A stretch of 23,039 nucleotides of DNA from Chitinophagales bacterium (GTDB lineage: Bacteria > Bacteroidota > Bacteroidia > Chitinophagales > Saprospiraceae). The position numbers and the translations under genes were made by a program. The DNA is taken from contig JAAFHO010000012.1 of the NCBI GenBank assembly GCA_013297575.1, forward strand, positions 1 to 23,039. The letters are read 5' to 3'. The first letter of the stretch is position 1; every line of letters starts with the position of its first letter. Below are positions 1-8,617 of the stretch, in pieces. The notes under the pieces were generated by a model. That model made no database searches. It was not told the DNA's origin and saw nothing but the letters and a program-made list of their open reading frames with translations.

Positions 1-1938
1 ACCCCATACCGATGACGTAAAACCTACTGGAAAACTCGGTGCAGCATCGCTGTAAGGCTGCTCTATTTCTGGCGAAATACGCTGAAAACGATTGATTTCA
101 CCCCAAGGTATATCCCATTTTCCGTGCTTTTGCTGCAATTCGCGTACCGTAGCCACAAAAGGATTGATGAGCCATTCGGGCGGCGCGATACGGATAAACT
201 CCTTTGTTTTTTGTACTTGATCGGCGCCAAAATCGTCAACAATATACGATTGTTGAATACCGGTTAATAGTTTTTGTCCTCATTCGATGGCCAATGTAGT
301 AGCCACCGACTGCTCACTACTGCGGAAATCCCATTTTTTCAAAACCGCCATTGGCCCGTCCAGCAATCCCGCAAGCGTATCGGGGCTGGTGCTGCGCTTT
401 TCGTACGCTCGTATCAAAGCCGGCACCAACAGTTCCATTGACACCATATAAGTATCGTAACCTGCCGCAATTACCTTATCGAGATCGTAGCCTTTTTGTT
501 GTTGGAGCACCCGAACGGCATTCAAACCCCTAAAATTTTCGCCATCGGGTGCCATATATGGTGGATAACTGCTTTTTTTCGGACTATTTTCGCCAGCGGC
601 GGTAAAAGCCGTAGAATTACAGTTCTGCAACCAGCCATTGGGTGGGTTGTAGATATGTACTGTTTCGCTCACCGGATGCAGCCCTTTCCATTCGGTAGCG
701 GCGGTGCTGCCATCTACGGGTTTGGTCCAGTCTATTTTAGTATCGCGGATGGGCATAAAATTGCCGTGCCAATACGCGATATTTCCCGATTTGTCGGCAT
801 AAACGGTGTTATTGGACGTATTGGACAATAAATCCATCGTTTTTTTGTAATCCTCAAAACCCTTGGCTTTGGTGCGTTGCCAACTTTGGATCAGTCCGGT
901 CATAGAGCGGTTATTGGCTTTCATACTCAACCATTGCCCGTTGCGCTGCGCCATAATAGGGCCGTGGTGGGTAAATAAAGCATCAATAGTTTTGGATTTC
1001 ATGCTGCCATTTTCCAAATAACGGAACGTCATGGGCTTTACAATAACAGGTCTTTCCCGTCCTTCGTACATATAAAAGCGTTTTCCGTCGCGCTCCACTA
1101 TTTTTTCGATATATAAGTCCGAAATATCGGTATAATTGGAGGTGTGCATCCAGCCACAATACGCATTAAACCCTTGATAAACAAAGAATTGCCCCCAAGT
1201 AACAGCGCCATAAGTATTGAGTCCTTCTTCGCTCATTACGTGTACTTCGGGTCTGAAATAAAAAGTGACGTGCGGATTGATATACAAAATGGCCTTACCC
1301 GATGCTGTAATAGAAGGCGCAAAAGCAAACCCATTTGAGCCTGTGAGTACCTCTTCTTTAGGTGTTCGGGGCGGCGTGATATAACCCATAGATTTGGTTT
1401 CGCCGGAATAAAAACGCTTCAGTTCGTCGGTTGTAATATCATCGGTATTGATGGCGCCGATACTGCCATCGGTCCAAAGTAGCGGATACCAAGGCTCGAA
1501 GCGGTGCAACAGAATGGGGTGAACCTCTGGGTGTTTGTACAAGTAATAATTGATACCTGCGGCCTGTGCATCGAGCAGTTTTTTGAGCCATCGGGGTGCT
1601 TTTTTGTAATCTGCAATAGCGGCGGCGGAGTCGATGACCATACGGATCAGCAGGTCTTCATAAATTTCTGACGCGCCTTTTACTTCGGCCATACGCCCTA
1701 GTTTTTCGATATAATTCATCTCCACGCGGTTAAAATCGTCTTCACATTGGGCATAAAGCAGTCCAAAAACGGCATCAGCATCTTTTTTACCCATAACATG
1801 TGGAATACCCCAATTGTCGCGGATAATTGTCACCCGTTCGGCTTGTTTTTTCCAGCGGGTGAGTTCTTTGGGGGTAAATGCTTGTGCCGCGAGCAAATTA
1901 GGTAGTATTCCAATAAAAAGTAGTAGTAATAGACGCAT
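1..1938 (-). pseudogene. penicillin acylase family Ntn hydrolase, interrupted by one in-frame TGA, C-terminus beyond the left edge
   Basis: Secreted N-terminal-nucleophile amidohydrolase of the penicillin/acyl-homoserine-lactone acylase family; it would hydrolyse an amide-linked acyl group in the periplasm, substrate unknown. The ATG at 1938 gives a clean signal peptide ending LLAAQA; longer starts would overlap the promoter element. The motif TGSNGFAFAPS places the autocatalytic cleavage site before Ser201, the usual alpha/beta junction, and is followed by the family's SxTASGK and NPH segments. The reading frame stops at codon 553 (TGA, 280-282) after TTLAIE. The same frame then continues open for 93 codons to the window edge with family-like text (GQKLLTG, PPEWLINPF, KWDIPWGEINRF, AAPSFPVGFTSSVWG). 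Family members usually have an aromatic-Trp-Gly here, so TGA probably replaces TGG. Either a nonsense mutation, a base error or readthrough would explain it. Confidence 0.85.
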
Positions 1939-1962
1939 GATGTGGTGATTTATTTTGTTGCA

Positions 1963-1970
1963 CAAAGTTA
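1963..1970 (-). promoter_or_regulatory. Bacteroidota -7 promoter element for the acylase gene
   Basis: Read leftward, the sequence TAACTTTG matches the Bacteroidota -7 consensus TAnnTTTG. It lies about 25 bases before the chosen ATG at 1938, which supports that start over any further upstream. A clear -33 element is not visible. Confidence 0.5.
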
Positions 1971-2177
1971 CATTAAAAATTGGTTTTTGGGGAAATAAGG
2001 AGGTTGAGGGGTTTGGGGTGCTTAATGTAAAAAAATCTGAATTGAAGGGGGGAAATGTACAAACTATTAAAAAAACGTCTTCCCAAAAACGGTTTAATCA
2101 GCCATAAAAACCACCTACAAAACCGTTATCAAAAAATAAAAAAAGCCTATATCAACGAAATTTACCGCCTCCATTAT

Positions 2178-2185
2178 TATCTTTG
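2178..2185 (+). promoter_or_regulatory. Bacteroidota -7 promoter element for the T9SS cargo gene
   Basis: TATCTTTG matches TAnnTTTG. Transcription would start near 2192, so an upstream TTG codon at 2183 cannot be the translation start and the ATG at 2213 is preferred. This element and the one at 1963-1970 make the 1939-2212 gap a divergent promoter region. Confidence 0.55.
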
Positions 2186-2212
2186 TGGCCTCATTTTATA
2201 ATCTACAACATA

Positions 2213-5200
2213 ATGCGTATTTTCGTTTCCCTGTTCTTCACCCTGCTCTTTACCAAATCAATACTAGTCGCTCAAGAAGCGCCATCACCCATTTATATCG
2301 CGCCAGATGCGCCCGATTGGATGCTGATGCTTCAACAAGATACACCCAATGCAAATGATATTGCAGCAGCGTATAAATCTTGGTACCAAACCCACTCTTT
2401 TGAAAAAACCAACTATACCCAGTACTACAAACGCTGGGTACATTGGGCGCGCCCTTTTATCCAATCCGATGGTACCATCAGGATACCCGATGAAAAAACA
2501 CGCGTCGAACAAGAACGACGCGTGGCAGCCCTGCGCAATAACACGCCCGAAAATCTATTGGGCAACTGGTCATTTATAGGCCCAAAACAAACCTACGATA
2601 TTGATGGCACCACCGAAGTGACTTGGCAAACCAATATCTACTCCGTGGATATTGCCCCCTCCAATACCAATGTAGTGTATGCTGGCGGTGAATCGGGTGG
2701 ACTATGGAAAACAACCGATAAGGGCCTCAATTGGACATTGCTCACCAAAGAAATTATCCACGGTAGTATCACAGCCGTTAAAGTAGATCCTACAGATCAC
2801 AATACGGTCTTTATGTGTACCAATAACCGTATTTATAAAACCATCAATGGCGGTACCACGTGGACACAGGTTTACACAGCATCTGGGCTTAATGTCTATG
2901 ATTTTGCCATTAAAACCGATGATCCTACCATTGTTTTGGCTGCATCCAACAAAGGTTTGTTGCGCACCAATAATAGCGGTAGCACGTGGTCAACACTTTT
3001 TACCAACGAAACATGGACAGTCAAAGTACAACCCGGCACATCCAGTACATTTTTTGCCGTTCGCAAAAACGGTTCAGGGTCAGATTTGATGCTTTCTACC
3101 AATAGCGGCAGCTCTTTTTCTACTTCTAATACTGGCTGGTGGACTCCGGGTGCCGGCGAGGCCGTAACGGGTGCTTTACTCGCTGTTTGCCCTTCGCAAC
3201 CCAGCAAACTCTACGCTTATCTCTGCGGATCGGGTAGCAATCTCGCGGGTTATATCGGCGTATTTGTCAGTACCGATGATGGTGCTTCTTGGGCAAATAC
3301 CAATCCAGCAGGTAGCATTGGCAATAGCCCAACGGTGTATAGTATTCCGGCGCATACCAACCTGATGACCAGTAACGGCACCACAGGGCTGGAACAGGGT
3401 TTTTACGATATGGCTATTATTGTCAATCCTAACAATGCCAATCAACTCATCGCGGGCGGTACTTCTTGGTACAAAAGCACCAATGGAGGTGCCACTTGGA
3501 CTGGATTGGGCGGCTACCAAAGCGGACTCCCGTGGAGCCACCCCGATATTCAATCGCTGTCGGCGATTGGTACTGATCTTTGGATCGCCAGCGACGGTGG
3601 TTTAAATTATTCTACCAATTTTGGTACTTCGCACCAAGCGCGTATGAATGGTATTTCGGGAGCCGATCTTTGGGGTTTCGATAGTGGCTGGAACGAAGAT
3701 GTACTGGTCGGGGGGCGTTACCACAATGGCAATATGGCTTGGCACGAAGTATTCCCGTCGGGCAAATTTTACCGTATGGGTGGTGCCGAATCGCCTACGG
3801 GTTATGTCAATCCTGGCGATAACCGCAAAACCTATTTCTCTGATATTGGTGGCAAACGCCTTAAAGGTGGCTTTAACGACGGCGTGGTCAATTTCCCAGT
3901 AGGACTTTTCCCGAATGAAAGTTATGCTTATTACGCCAATAGCGAAATGGTATGGGATCCGCGTTGCTGGAATACGGTCTATTTGGGGAGTGATAATAAA
4001 ATATGGAAAAGCGTGGACGGCGGCGGTTCGTTTAGTACGCTTTATACCTTCCCCGGCACAGCCACCAATGAAGTGTATGAAATTGAAGTAGCGCGCTCCA
4101 ATCCCAATGTGCTGTATTGCTCGCAGTGGGATGGCACCGATGATAAAATGTGGAAATCAACCAATGGTGGGGCTTCTTGGACGGCTTTGGCCGCACTGCC
4201 TTTGCCCAACAATAACGATCGTGTAAAAATGGCCGTTAGTGGTGACAATGAAAATATCCTTTGGGTGGCCGTTACCTACGGCAGCAATGGCAAAAAAATC
4301 TATAAATCCACAGATGGCGGCACATCTTGGGTCAATTTAACCACCGCTACTTTGAATGGTTTCCAAATTACCAATATTATGGCGCAATATGGCACCGATG
4401 GCGGTATTTATTTAGGTACCAATCTTGGCGTATTTTACCGCAATAATACCTTGACCGATTGGGTGTCGTTTAGTACGGGTTTACCCTTTTCTATCGAGAC
4501 CAATCGCCTCAAACCATTTTATAAAACTGGAAAAATCCGTAATGGTACATGGGGGCATGGCGTATGGGAATCCGATTTATACGAACCCTCGCTTCCAAGC
4601 GCACAAGCTATTGCCAGCACCTTGGATGCGCGTTGCCCGCGCGATACGGTGTATTTCGATGATTATTCAGTGGTGAACCATACCGGAGCGAGTTGGTCAT
4701 GGGACTTTTCGCCCACGCCCGCGTACGTGAGTTCTACTACTATTCGCAACCCAAAAGTGATCTTTAGCGCACCAGGCACTTACACTGCCACCATGACCCT
4801 GAACGGCACGATGACCAGTACCTTAACCATTCAGGTGGGCAACGATTGTTTGGCCGATACCATTCCCGGCAAATCTGTGGTGATGGGTGGCAACGCAGCA
4901 GCGGGTTATGTTTCCATTCCGCCGTTGAACATATCTACCAATAACTTAACCATATCCACTTGGATCAAAATAAGCGGCACACAACCCGAATACAGCAGTA
5001 TTTTTATGCACGATGGTGAGTCTGCTGGTTTTAATTTTTTGCCGAATAACAACCACTTAGGTTACCACTGGACCAATGGTGCATACTGGTGGGATAGCGG
5101 ACTCACTGTACCCACAGATACCTGGACGCATGTGGCAATGGTGGTAGAACCAACAGGCGTTACGCTGTATGTCAATGGTAAAGGCAACAAACATACCTTT

Positions 5201-6466
5201 TCTGCACCTGCTATTTTATTTGATAATATAGCACGAATGGCCAGTTATAAAGGTTGGGGAGACCGTTATGTATTGGGCAAAATGGACGAAGTATGTATTT
5301 TTAACAATGCCCTCACGCAAGCGCAAATTAGGGAATTGATGCACCTTACGAAAGACCCAGCGGAGTTTCCAAATCTGATCGCCTATTACCAATTCAACGA
5401 AGCTTCTGGACAGGCATTGGACAAAATAGGCATTCGACACGCCTCTTTGGTTTCCAATACCATCCGCGAGGTTTCTACTGTGCCGGTCGGCAAAGGGACG
5501 AGCGCACGTCTAAGTGTATCGAGCAATAACGTTTATACCTTTGGTCAAACAGGTATTACCCTCGATTTTCCTGCATCGGGGCCGTATCCCAATGGAGAAT
5601 TGTGTGTGACAAGAATCAACCAATTACCCGACCAAGTGCCCAGCCCAGCAGGATCGTATGGTAATGGTTATTGGATTGTAAATAATTATGGTTCCAATAG
5701 CACTTTTGCCGCTTTGGATGAAATGAAAATTGTCCACTATGGCAATATATCGCCCTCCGCCGTACCCAGCAATTTCCAATTATACAAGCGCAGCAGTTTT
5801 GCCGAGGGCAATACCTGGGGCGGATCTATTGATAACGCAGATGCCATTGTGCCAGGTGCATTGGGCAATCTGATCTTTAATACGGGTAATGGTATCACGT
5901 CATTTAGCCAATTCGTAGCGGGTTACTCTGGCCCACTACCTGTTGAGTGGCTCGATTTTACGGCAACAAAAGCAGGTGAAAAACAAGCGCAATTGCGTTG
6001 GAAAGTCAACCAAACCAGCGATGTAGCAACTTTTGAAGTAGAAAGGAGCAAAGATGGCGTTCAATTTGAGCAATTTGAAAATATTGCTGCCAAATTAGGT
6101 GCAAGCATCCAAACCTACGATTGCAAGGATAATACGCCGCATGATGGTGTCAATTATTACCGTATCCGCCAATTGGATCGCGATGGGAAAGTGACGATTT
6201 CACCTGTGCGACAGGTATCTTTTGGCCCGCCAGAACAAGCATGGGTGATATACCCCAATCCATTGGAAGATAGTCAAAACCTGACGATCAAAACTGATAT
6301 GGAAGACAATTATCGCTTTATTTTATACGATGTAAATGGTAAAAAATTAAAGGAGTGGTCGTTGAGTGGTACGGCTACCATTGTGCTACCGGAATTGGCG
6401 CGTGGGATGTATGCGTATGCTTTAATTGGTAGTGCGCGGCGTGTGAGCGGGGTGCTGGTGCGGTAG
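2213..6466 (+). CDS. large secreted multidomain protein: Asp-box/VPS10-like beta-propeller, PKD-like, LamG-like and T9SS type A sorting domain
   Basis: A 1,417-residue exported protein of unknown substrate, probably cell-surface or secreted. It begins with a signal peptide ending SILVAQ. From about residue 160 to 780 it carries at least seven Asp-box/BNR-type repeats of the pattern W/Y-K-S/T-T-x-G-G-x-x-W (near residues 162, 206, 248, 418, 596, 645 and 695), as in sialidase or VPS10-like propellers. A PKD-like segment (about 798-878, with PGTYTATMTL) and a LamG/concanavalin-type domain (about 888-1042, with TWTHVAMVV and LYVNGK) follow. The segment starting LPVEWLDFTA (about 1242) is a typical pre-sorting module of this phylum. 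The end (about 1346-1417) has YPNP, YDVNGK and a final GVLVR, the hallmarks of a type A sorting domain recognised by PorU. Propeller plus lectin-like domains suggest glycan or protein binding rather than a specific enzyme; no sialidase catalytic arginine triad was verified. Confidence 0.9.
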   Translation: MRIFVSLFFTLLFTKSILVAQEAPSPIYIAPDAPDWMLMLQQDTPNANDIAAAYKSWYQTHSFEKTNYTQYYKRWVHWARPFIQSDGTIRIPDEKTRVEQERRVAALRNNTPENLLGNWSFIGPKQTYDIDGTTEVTWQTNIYSVDIAPSNTNVVYAGGESGGLWKTTDKGLNWTLLTKEIIHGSITAVKVDPTDHNTVFMCTNNRIYKTINGGTTWTQVYTASGLNVYDFAIKTDDPTIVLAASNKGLLRTNNSGSTWSTLFTNETWTVKVQPGTSSTFFAVRKNGSGSDLMLSTNSGSSFSTSNTGWWTPGAGEAVTGALLAVCPSQPSKLYAYLCGSGSNLAGYIGVFVSTDDGASWANTNPAGSIGNSPTVYSIPAHTNLMTSNGTTGLEQGFYDMAIIVNPNNANQLIAGGTSWYKSTNGGATWTGLGGYQSGLPWSHPDIQSLSAIGTDLWIASDGGLNYSTNFGTSHQARMNGISGADLWGFDSGWNEDVLVGGRYHNGNMAWHEVFPSGKFYRMGGAESPTGYVNPGDNRKTYFSDIGGKRLKGGFNDGVVNFPVGLFPNESYAYYANSEMVWDPRCWNTVYLGSDNKIWKSVDGGGSFSTLYTFPGTATNEVYEIEVARSNPNVLYCSQWDGTDDKMWKSTNGGASWTALAALPLPNNNDRVKMAVSGDNENILWVAVTYGSNGKKIYKSTDGGTSWVNLTTATLNGFQITNIMAQYGTDGGIYLGTNLGVFYRNNTLTDWVSFSTGLPFSIETNRLKPFYKTGKIRNGTWGHGVWESDLYEPSLPSAQAIASTLDARCPRDTVYFDDYSVVNHTGASWSWDFSPTPAYVSSTTIRNPKVIFSAPGTYTATMTLNGTMTSTLTIQVGNDCLADTIPGKSVVMGGNAAAGYVSIPPLNISTNNLTISTWIKISGTQPEYSSIFMHDGESAGFNFLPNNNHLGYHWTNGAYWWDSGLTVPTDTWTHVAMVVEPTGVTLYVNGKGNKHTFSAPAILFDNIARMASYKGWGDRYVLGKMDEVCIFNNALTQAQIRELMHLTKDPAEFPNLIAYYQFNEASGQALDKIGIRHASLVSNTIREVSTVPVGKGTSARLSVSSNNVYTFGQTGITLDFPASGPYPNGELCVTRINQLPDQVPSPAGSYGNGYWIVNNYGSNSTFAALDEMKIVHYGNISPSAVPSNFQLYKRSSFAEGNTWGGSIDNADAIVPGALGNLIFNTGNGITSFSQFVAGYSGPLPVEWLDFTATKAGEKQAQLRWKVNQTSDVATFEVERSKDGVQFEQFENIAAKLGASIQTYDCKDNTPHDGVNYYRIRQLDRDGKVTISPVRQVSFGPPEQAWVIYPNPLEDSQNLTIKTDMEDNYRFILYDVNGKKLKEWSLSGTATIVLPELARGMYAYALIGSARRVSGVLVR

Positions 6467-6478
6467 GGGAGTTAACAA

Positions 6479-6517
6479 ACAGCCCGCTCCTGAATTAGGT
6501 ATTCAAGAGCGGGCTGT
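6479..6517. terminator. bidirectional hairpin terminator between convergent genes
   Basis: An 11-bp perfect stem (6479-6489 with 6507-6517) extends through one mismatch into five more pairs (491-495 with 501-505), closing on the loop TAGGT. It sits between the stop codons of two convergent genes. There is no long T-run, but the position and stability fit a shared terminator. Confidence 0.75.
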
Positions 6518-6546
6518 AAATTCATTCAAAAAAAGTAGGTACGTAT

Positions 6547-7065
6547 TTACAGTCCCAACTTTTTCTTCACCAATGGCGTAATATCTTCTGATTCCAGCGC
6601 GTACAATGCAGCACCTGTACTGGTATCAAAAATCATAAGATAACCATTTTCTTTGGCTACTGCTTTGATACTGTCGTAAATCTTGGTGAGAATTGGATTG
6701 AGCAATTCATCGCGTTTGATGGATACCGCTTGTTCCGAAATTTTTTGGTAATTTTCTAATTCCTTTTGTTGCTTTTCAAGCGCAGCGTACTGCTGCTGTG
6801 CTACAACTGGAATCAACTTACCTTCTTGATATTCTTTTTGGAAAGTAGTGGCAGCGGCTTCAAATATTTTACCTAGAGAGTCCCCTTTGGCTGCATAAGT
6901 AGCGGCAAATGCTTCCAGATCTTTATTGGCTTTAGTAGTTTCGGGCAAGCCTTCCAATAGGTTACCGAGGTTCATGTGACCGCATTTGATAGGCGTTTGT
7001 GCCTGCGCTGAAACAACGGTAAATAAGAATGCAACTGCCAAAAACAGACGAATAGTTTGCAACAT
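6547..7065 (-). CDS. OmpH/Skp family periplasmic outer-membrane-protein chaperone
   Basis: A 172-residue protein with a signal peptide ending VVSAQA and the Skp/OmpH layout. A short beta segment (IKCGHMNLGNLLEGLPE) is followed by a long charged, Gln/Lys/Glu-rich helical region (about 45-135) that would form the tentacle-like coiled coils. A C-terminal return segment contains YLMIFDTSTGAALYA. Members trap unfolded outer-membrane proteins in the periplasm and deliver them to the BAM complex. The length and the DIT..V.KKLGL ending match Bacteroidota members. It is monocistronic here, converging on the T9SS gene through the hairpin at 6479-6517. The ATG at 7065 is the only start giving a complete signal peptide. 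Confidence 0.9.
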   Translation of the reverse strand: MLQTIRLFLAVAFLFTVVSAQAQTPIKCGHMNLGNLLEGLPETTKANKDLEAFAATYAAKGDSLGKIFEAAATTFQKEYQEGKLIPVVAQQQYAALEKQQKELENYQKISEQAVSIKRDELLNPILTKIYDSIKAVAKENGYLMIFDTSTGAALYALESEDITPLVKKKLGL

Positions 7066-7168
7066 TGTTGATAATAAAATTTGTTTAAATAAAAGGTTAT
7101 GTGTGCTGTTAAGAGACGTAAAAACAAAAAATTATTGTTTTCACATAACTAATGACGCAAAGCGGGCG

Positions 7169-7176
7169 CAAAAGTA
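7169..7176 (-). promoter_or_regulatory. Bacteroidota -7 promoter element for the OmpH/Skp gene
   Basis: Read leftward, TACTTTTG matches TAnnTTTG. The implied start near 7163 gives a 5' leader of about 100 bases. The same gap must also hold the promoter of the rightward gene at 7278, for which no clean consensus is seen (AAAGTTTG near 7193-7200 is imperfect). Confidence 0.45.
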
Positions 7177-7277
7177 AGTGGAAATACCGTTAAAGTTTGG
7201 TGAATAATACAAAGAATTAAATTTTATGCCGAATATTATCATAAAACGGCTTATCATTGCACCACAAATCACGCTAC

Positions 7278-8594
7278 ATGCCGCATTTAACCAATCGCTT
7301 TTTTATCTTTTTTGGGTGTATTGCCGCGCTTTTTGCACTCGCATATCCTTTCGAGTGGCTGTTGCCATTGGCAAAGGCTGTTTTTGCTATTGCTGGGCTT
7401 CTCGTTATCACTGACTTACTTTTACTGTTTGTTCGCCGACCTAAAGTGCAATGCAAACGGACGATGAACGCTGTGTTTTCGCTCAGCGATCCCAACAAAG
7501 TATCCCTTGATTTTGTCAATCTATCCAATATATACCTTCAAATGGAGGTGTATGATGAATTACCTTTTCAGTTTCAAAAGCGCGATTTTAAATACGATAT
7601 TGCGCTACCCGAAGGCCAATCTACAACAATTCATTACGAACTAAAGCCGCTGAGTCGCGGTGTATATTCGTTTGGACATACCAATGCATTGGTGAGTAGT
7701 CGCTTAGGATTGGTACAACGACGGCTTCGAGTGGCTGCACCTGCCGATGTGGATGTTTATCCGTCTATTGTTCAAATGAAGCGCTACGAATTGCGTGCTA
7801 TTCGGCATATCGCCCATGAATCGGGTATCAAAAAAATGCGTCGAATTGGACATAGTTATGAGTTTGAGCAAATCAAAAACTACGTAGAAGGCGATGATTA
7901 CCGGAGTGTCAATTGGAAGGCATCCAGCAGGCACAATACATTGATGGTCAACCAGTACGAAGACGAAAAAAGCCAACAAATTTATTGTATTGTGGACAAA
8001 AGCCGCGCCATGAAAATGCCCTTCAACGGCTTATCTTTGATGGACTACGCGATTAATACTACCTTGGCCATATCCAATATTATCCTTAAAAAACAAGATA
8101 AAGCAGGCTTGCTCTCCTTTTCTGATGTGATAGGTACAACCCTCAAAGCAGAGCGCGATACGGGTCAATTACAGCGCATATTAGAAGCACTGTACCGCGA
8201 AAAAGAGCGCCCCGTGGAATCCAATTACGAGTTATTGTACCAAGCGGTCAAGCGTTTGGTGGGTGCGCGCTCGCTGCTGGTGTTGTTCACCAATTTTGAA
8301 AGTAATTACGCTTTAGAACGGGTAATGCCCACTTTGCGCAGGTTGAACGCAGCACATTTATTGGTTGTTGTTTTTTTTGAAAATACAGAGATTAGGGAAT
8401 TGTCCAACCTACCTTTAAAGCGCAGTTCTGATATATTTCAACAGACAGTAGCACGCCAGTTTTTGCAGGAGAAAAAAGAAATGGTGACGCGGTTACGGCA
8501 GTTTGGCATACAATCTATCCTTACCCGCCCGGAAGATTTGACGCTTAACACGATCAATAAGTATTTGGAACTAAAATCGAGGGGACTTATTTAA
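7278..8594 (+). CDS. DUF58 family membrane-anchored protein (vWA-like fold)
   Basis: A 438-residue protein. Two hydrophobic helices at the N-terminus (about 8-26 and 29-50) are followed by a soluble region. The DUF58 signature is present: GDDYRSVNWKASSRH near residues 211-225, then a vWA-like segment starting IYCIVDKSRAM with downstream GLLSFSD. DUF58 proteins usually work with a MoxR-type AAA+ ATPase in envelope or stress functions, but no MoxR gene lies beside it here, so partners must be elsewhere. A TTG codon at 7257 is in frame, but the ATG at 7278 starts right before the membrane segment and is preferred. The vWA metal site looks degenerate (DKSRAM rather than DxSxS), which is common in this family. 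Confidence 0.88.
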   Translation: MPHLTNRFFIFFGCIAALFALAYPFEWLLPLAKAVFAIAGLLVITDLLLLFVRRPKVQCKRTMNAVFSLSDPNKVSLDFVNLSNIYLQMEVYDELPFQFQKRDFKYDIALPEGQSTTIHYELKPLSRGVYSFGHTNALVSSRLGLVQRRLRVAAPADVDVYPSIVQMKRYELRAIRHIAHESGIKKMRRIGHSYEFEQIKNYVEGDDYRSVNWKASSRHNTLMVNQYEDEKSQQIYCIVDKSRAMKMPFNGLSLMDYAINTTLAISNIILKKQDKAGLLSFSDVIGTTLKAERDTGQLQRILEALYREKERPVESNYELLYQAVKRLVGARSLLVLFTNFESNYALERVMPTLRRLNAAHLLVVVFFENTEIRELSNLPLKRSSDIFQQTVARQFLQEKKEMVTRLRQFGIQSILTRPEDLTLNTINKYLELKSRGLI

Positions 8595-8617
8595 GTATTT
8601 GGACATAATTAATTCTA

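Noticed and set aside
351..831. Rightward frames overlapping the acylase, and many similar frames elsewhere
   Set aside because: They lie antisense or out of frame to well-supported genes and show no family features.
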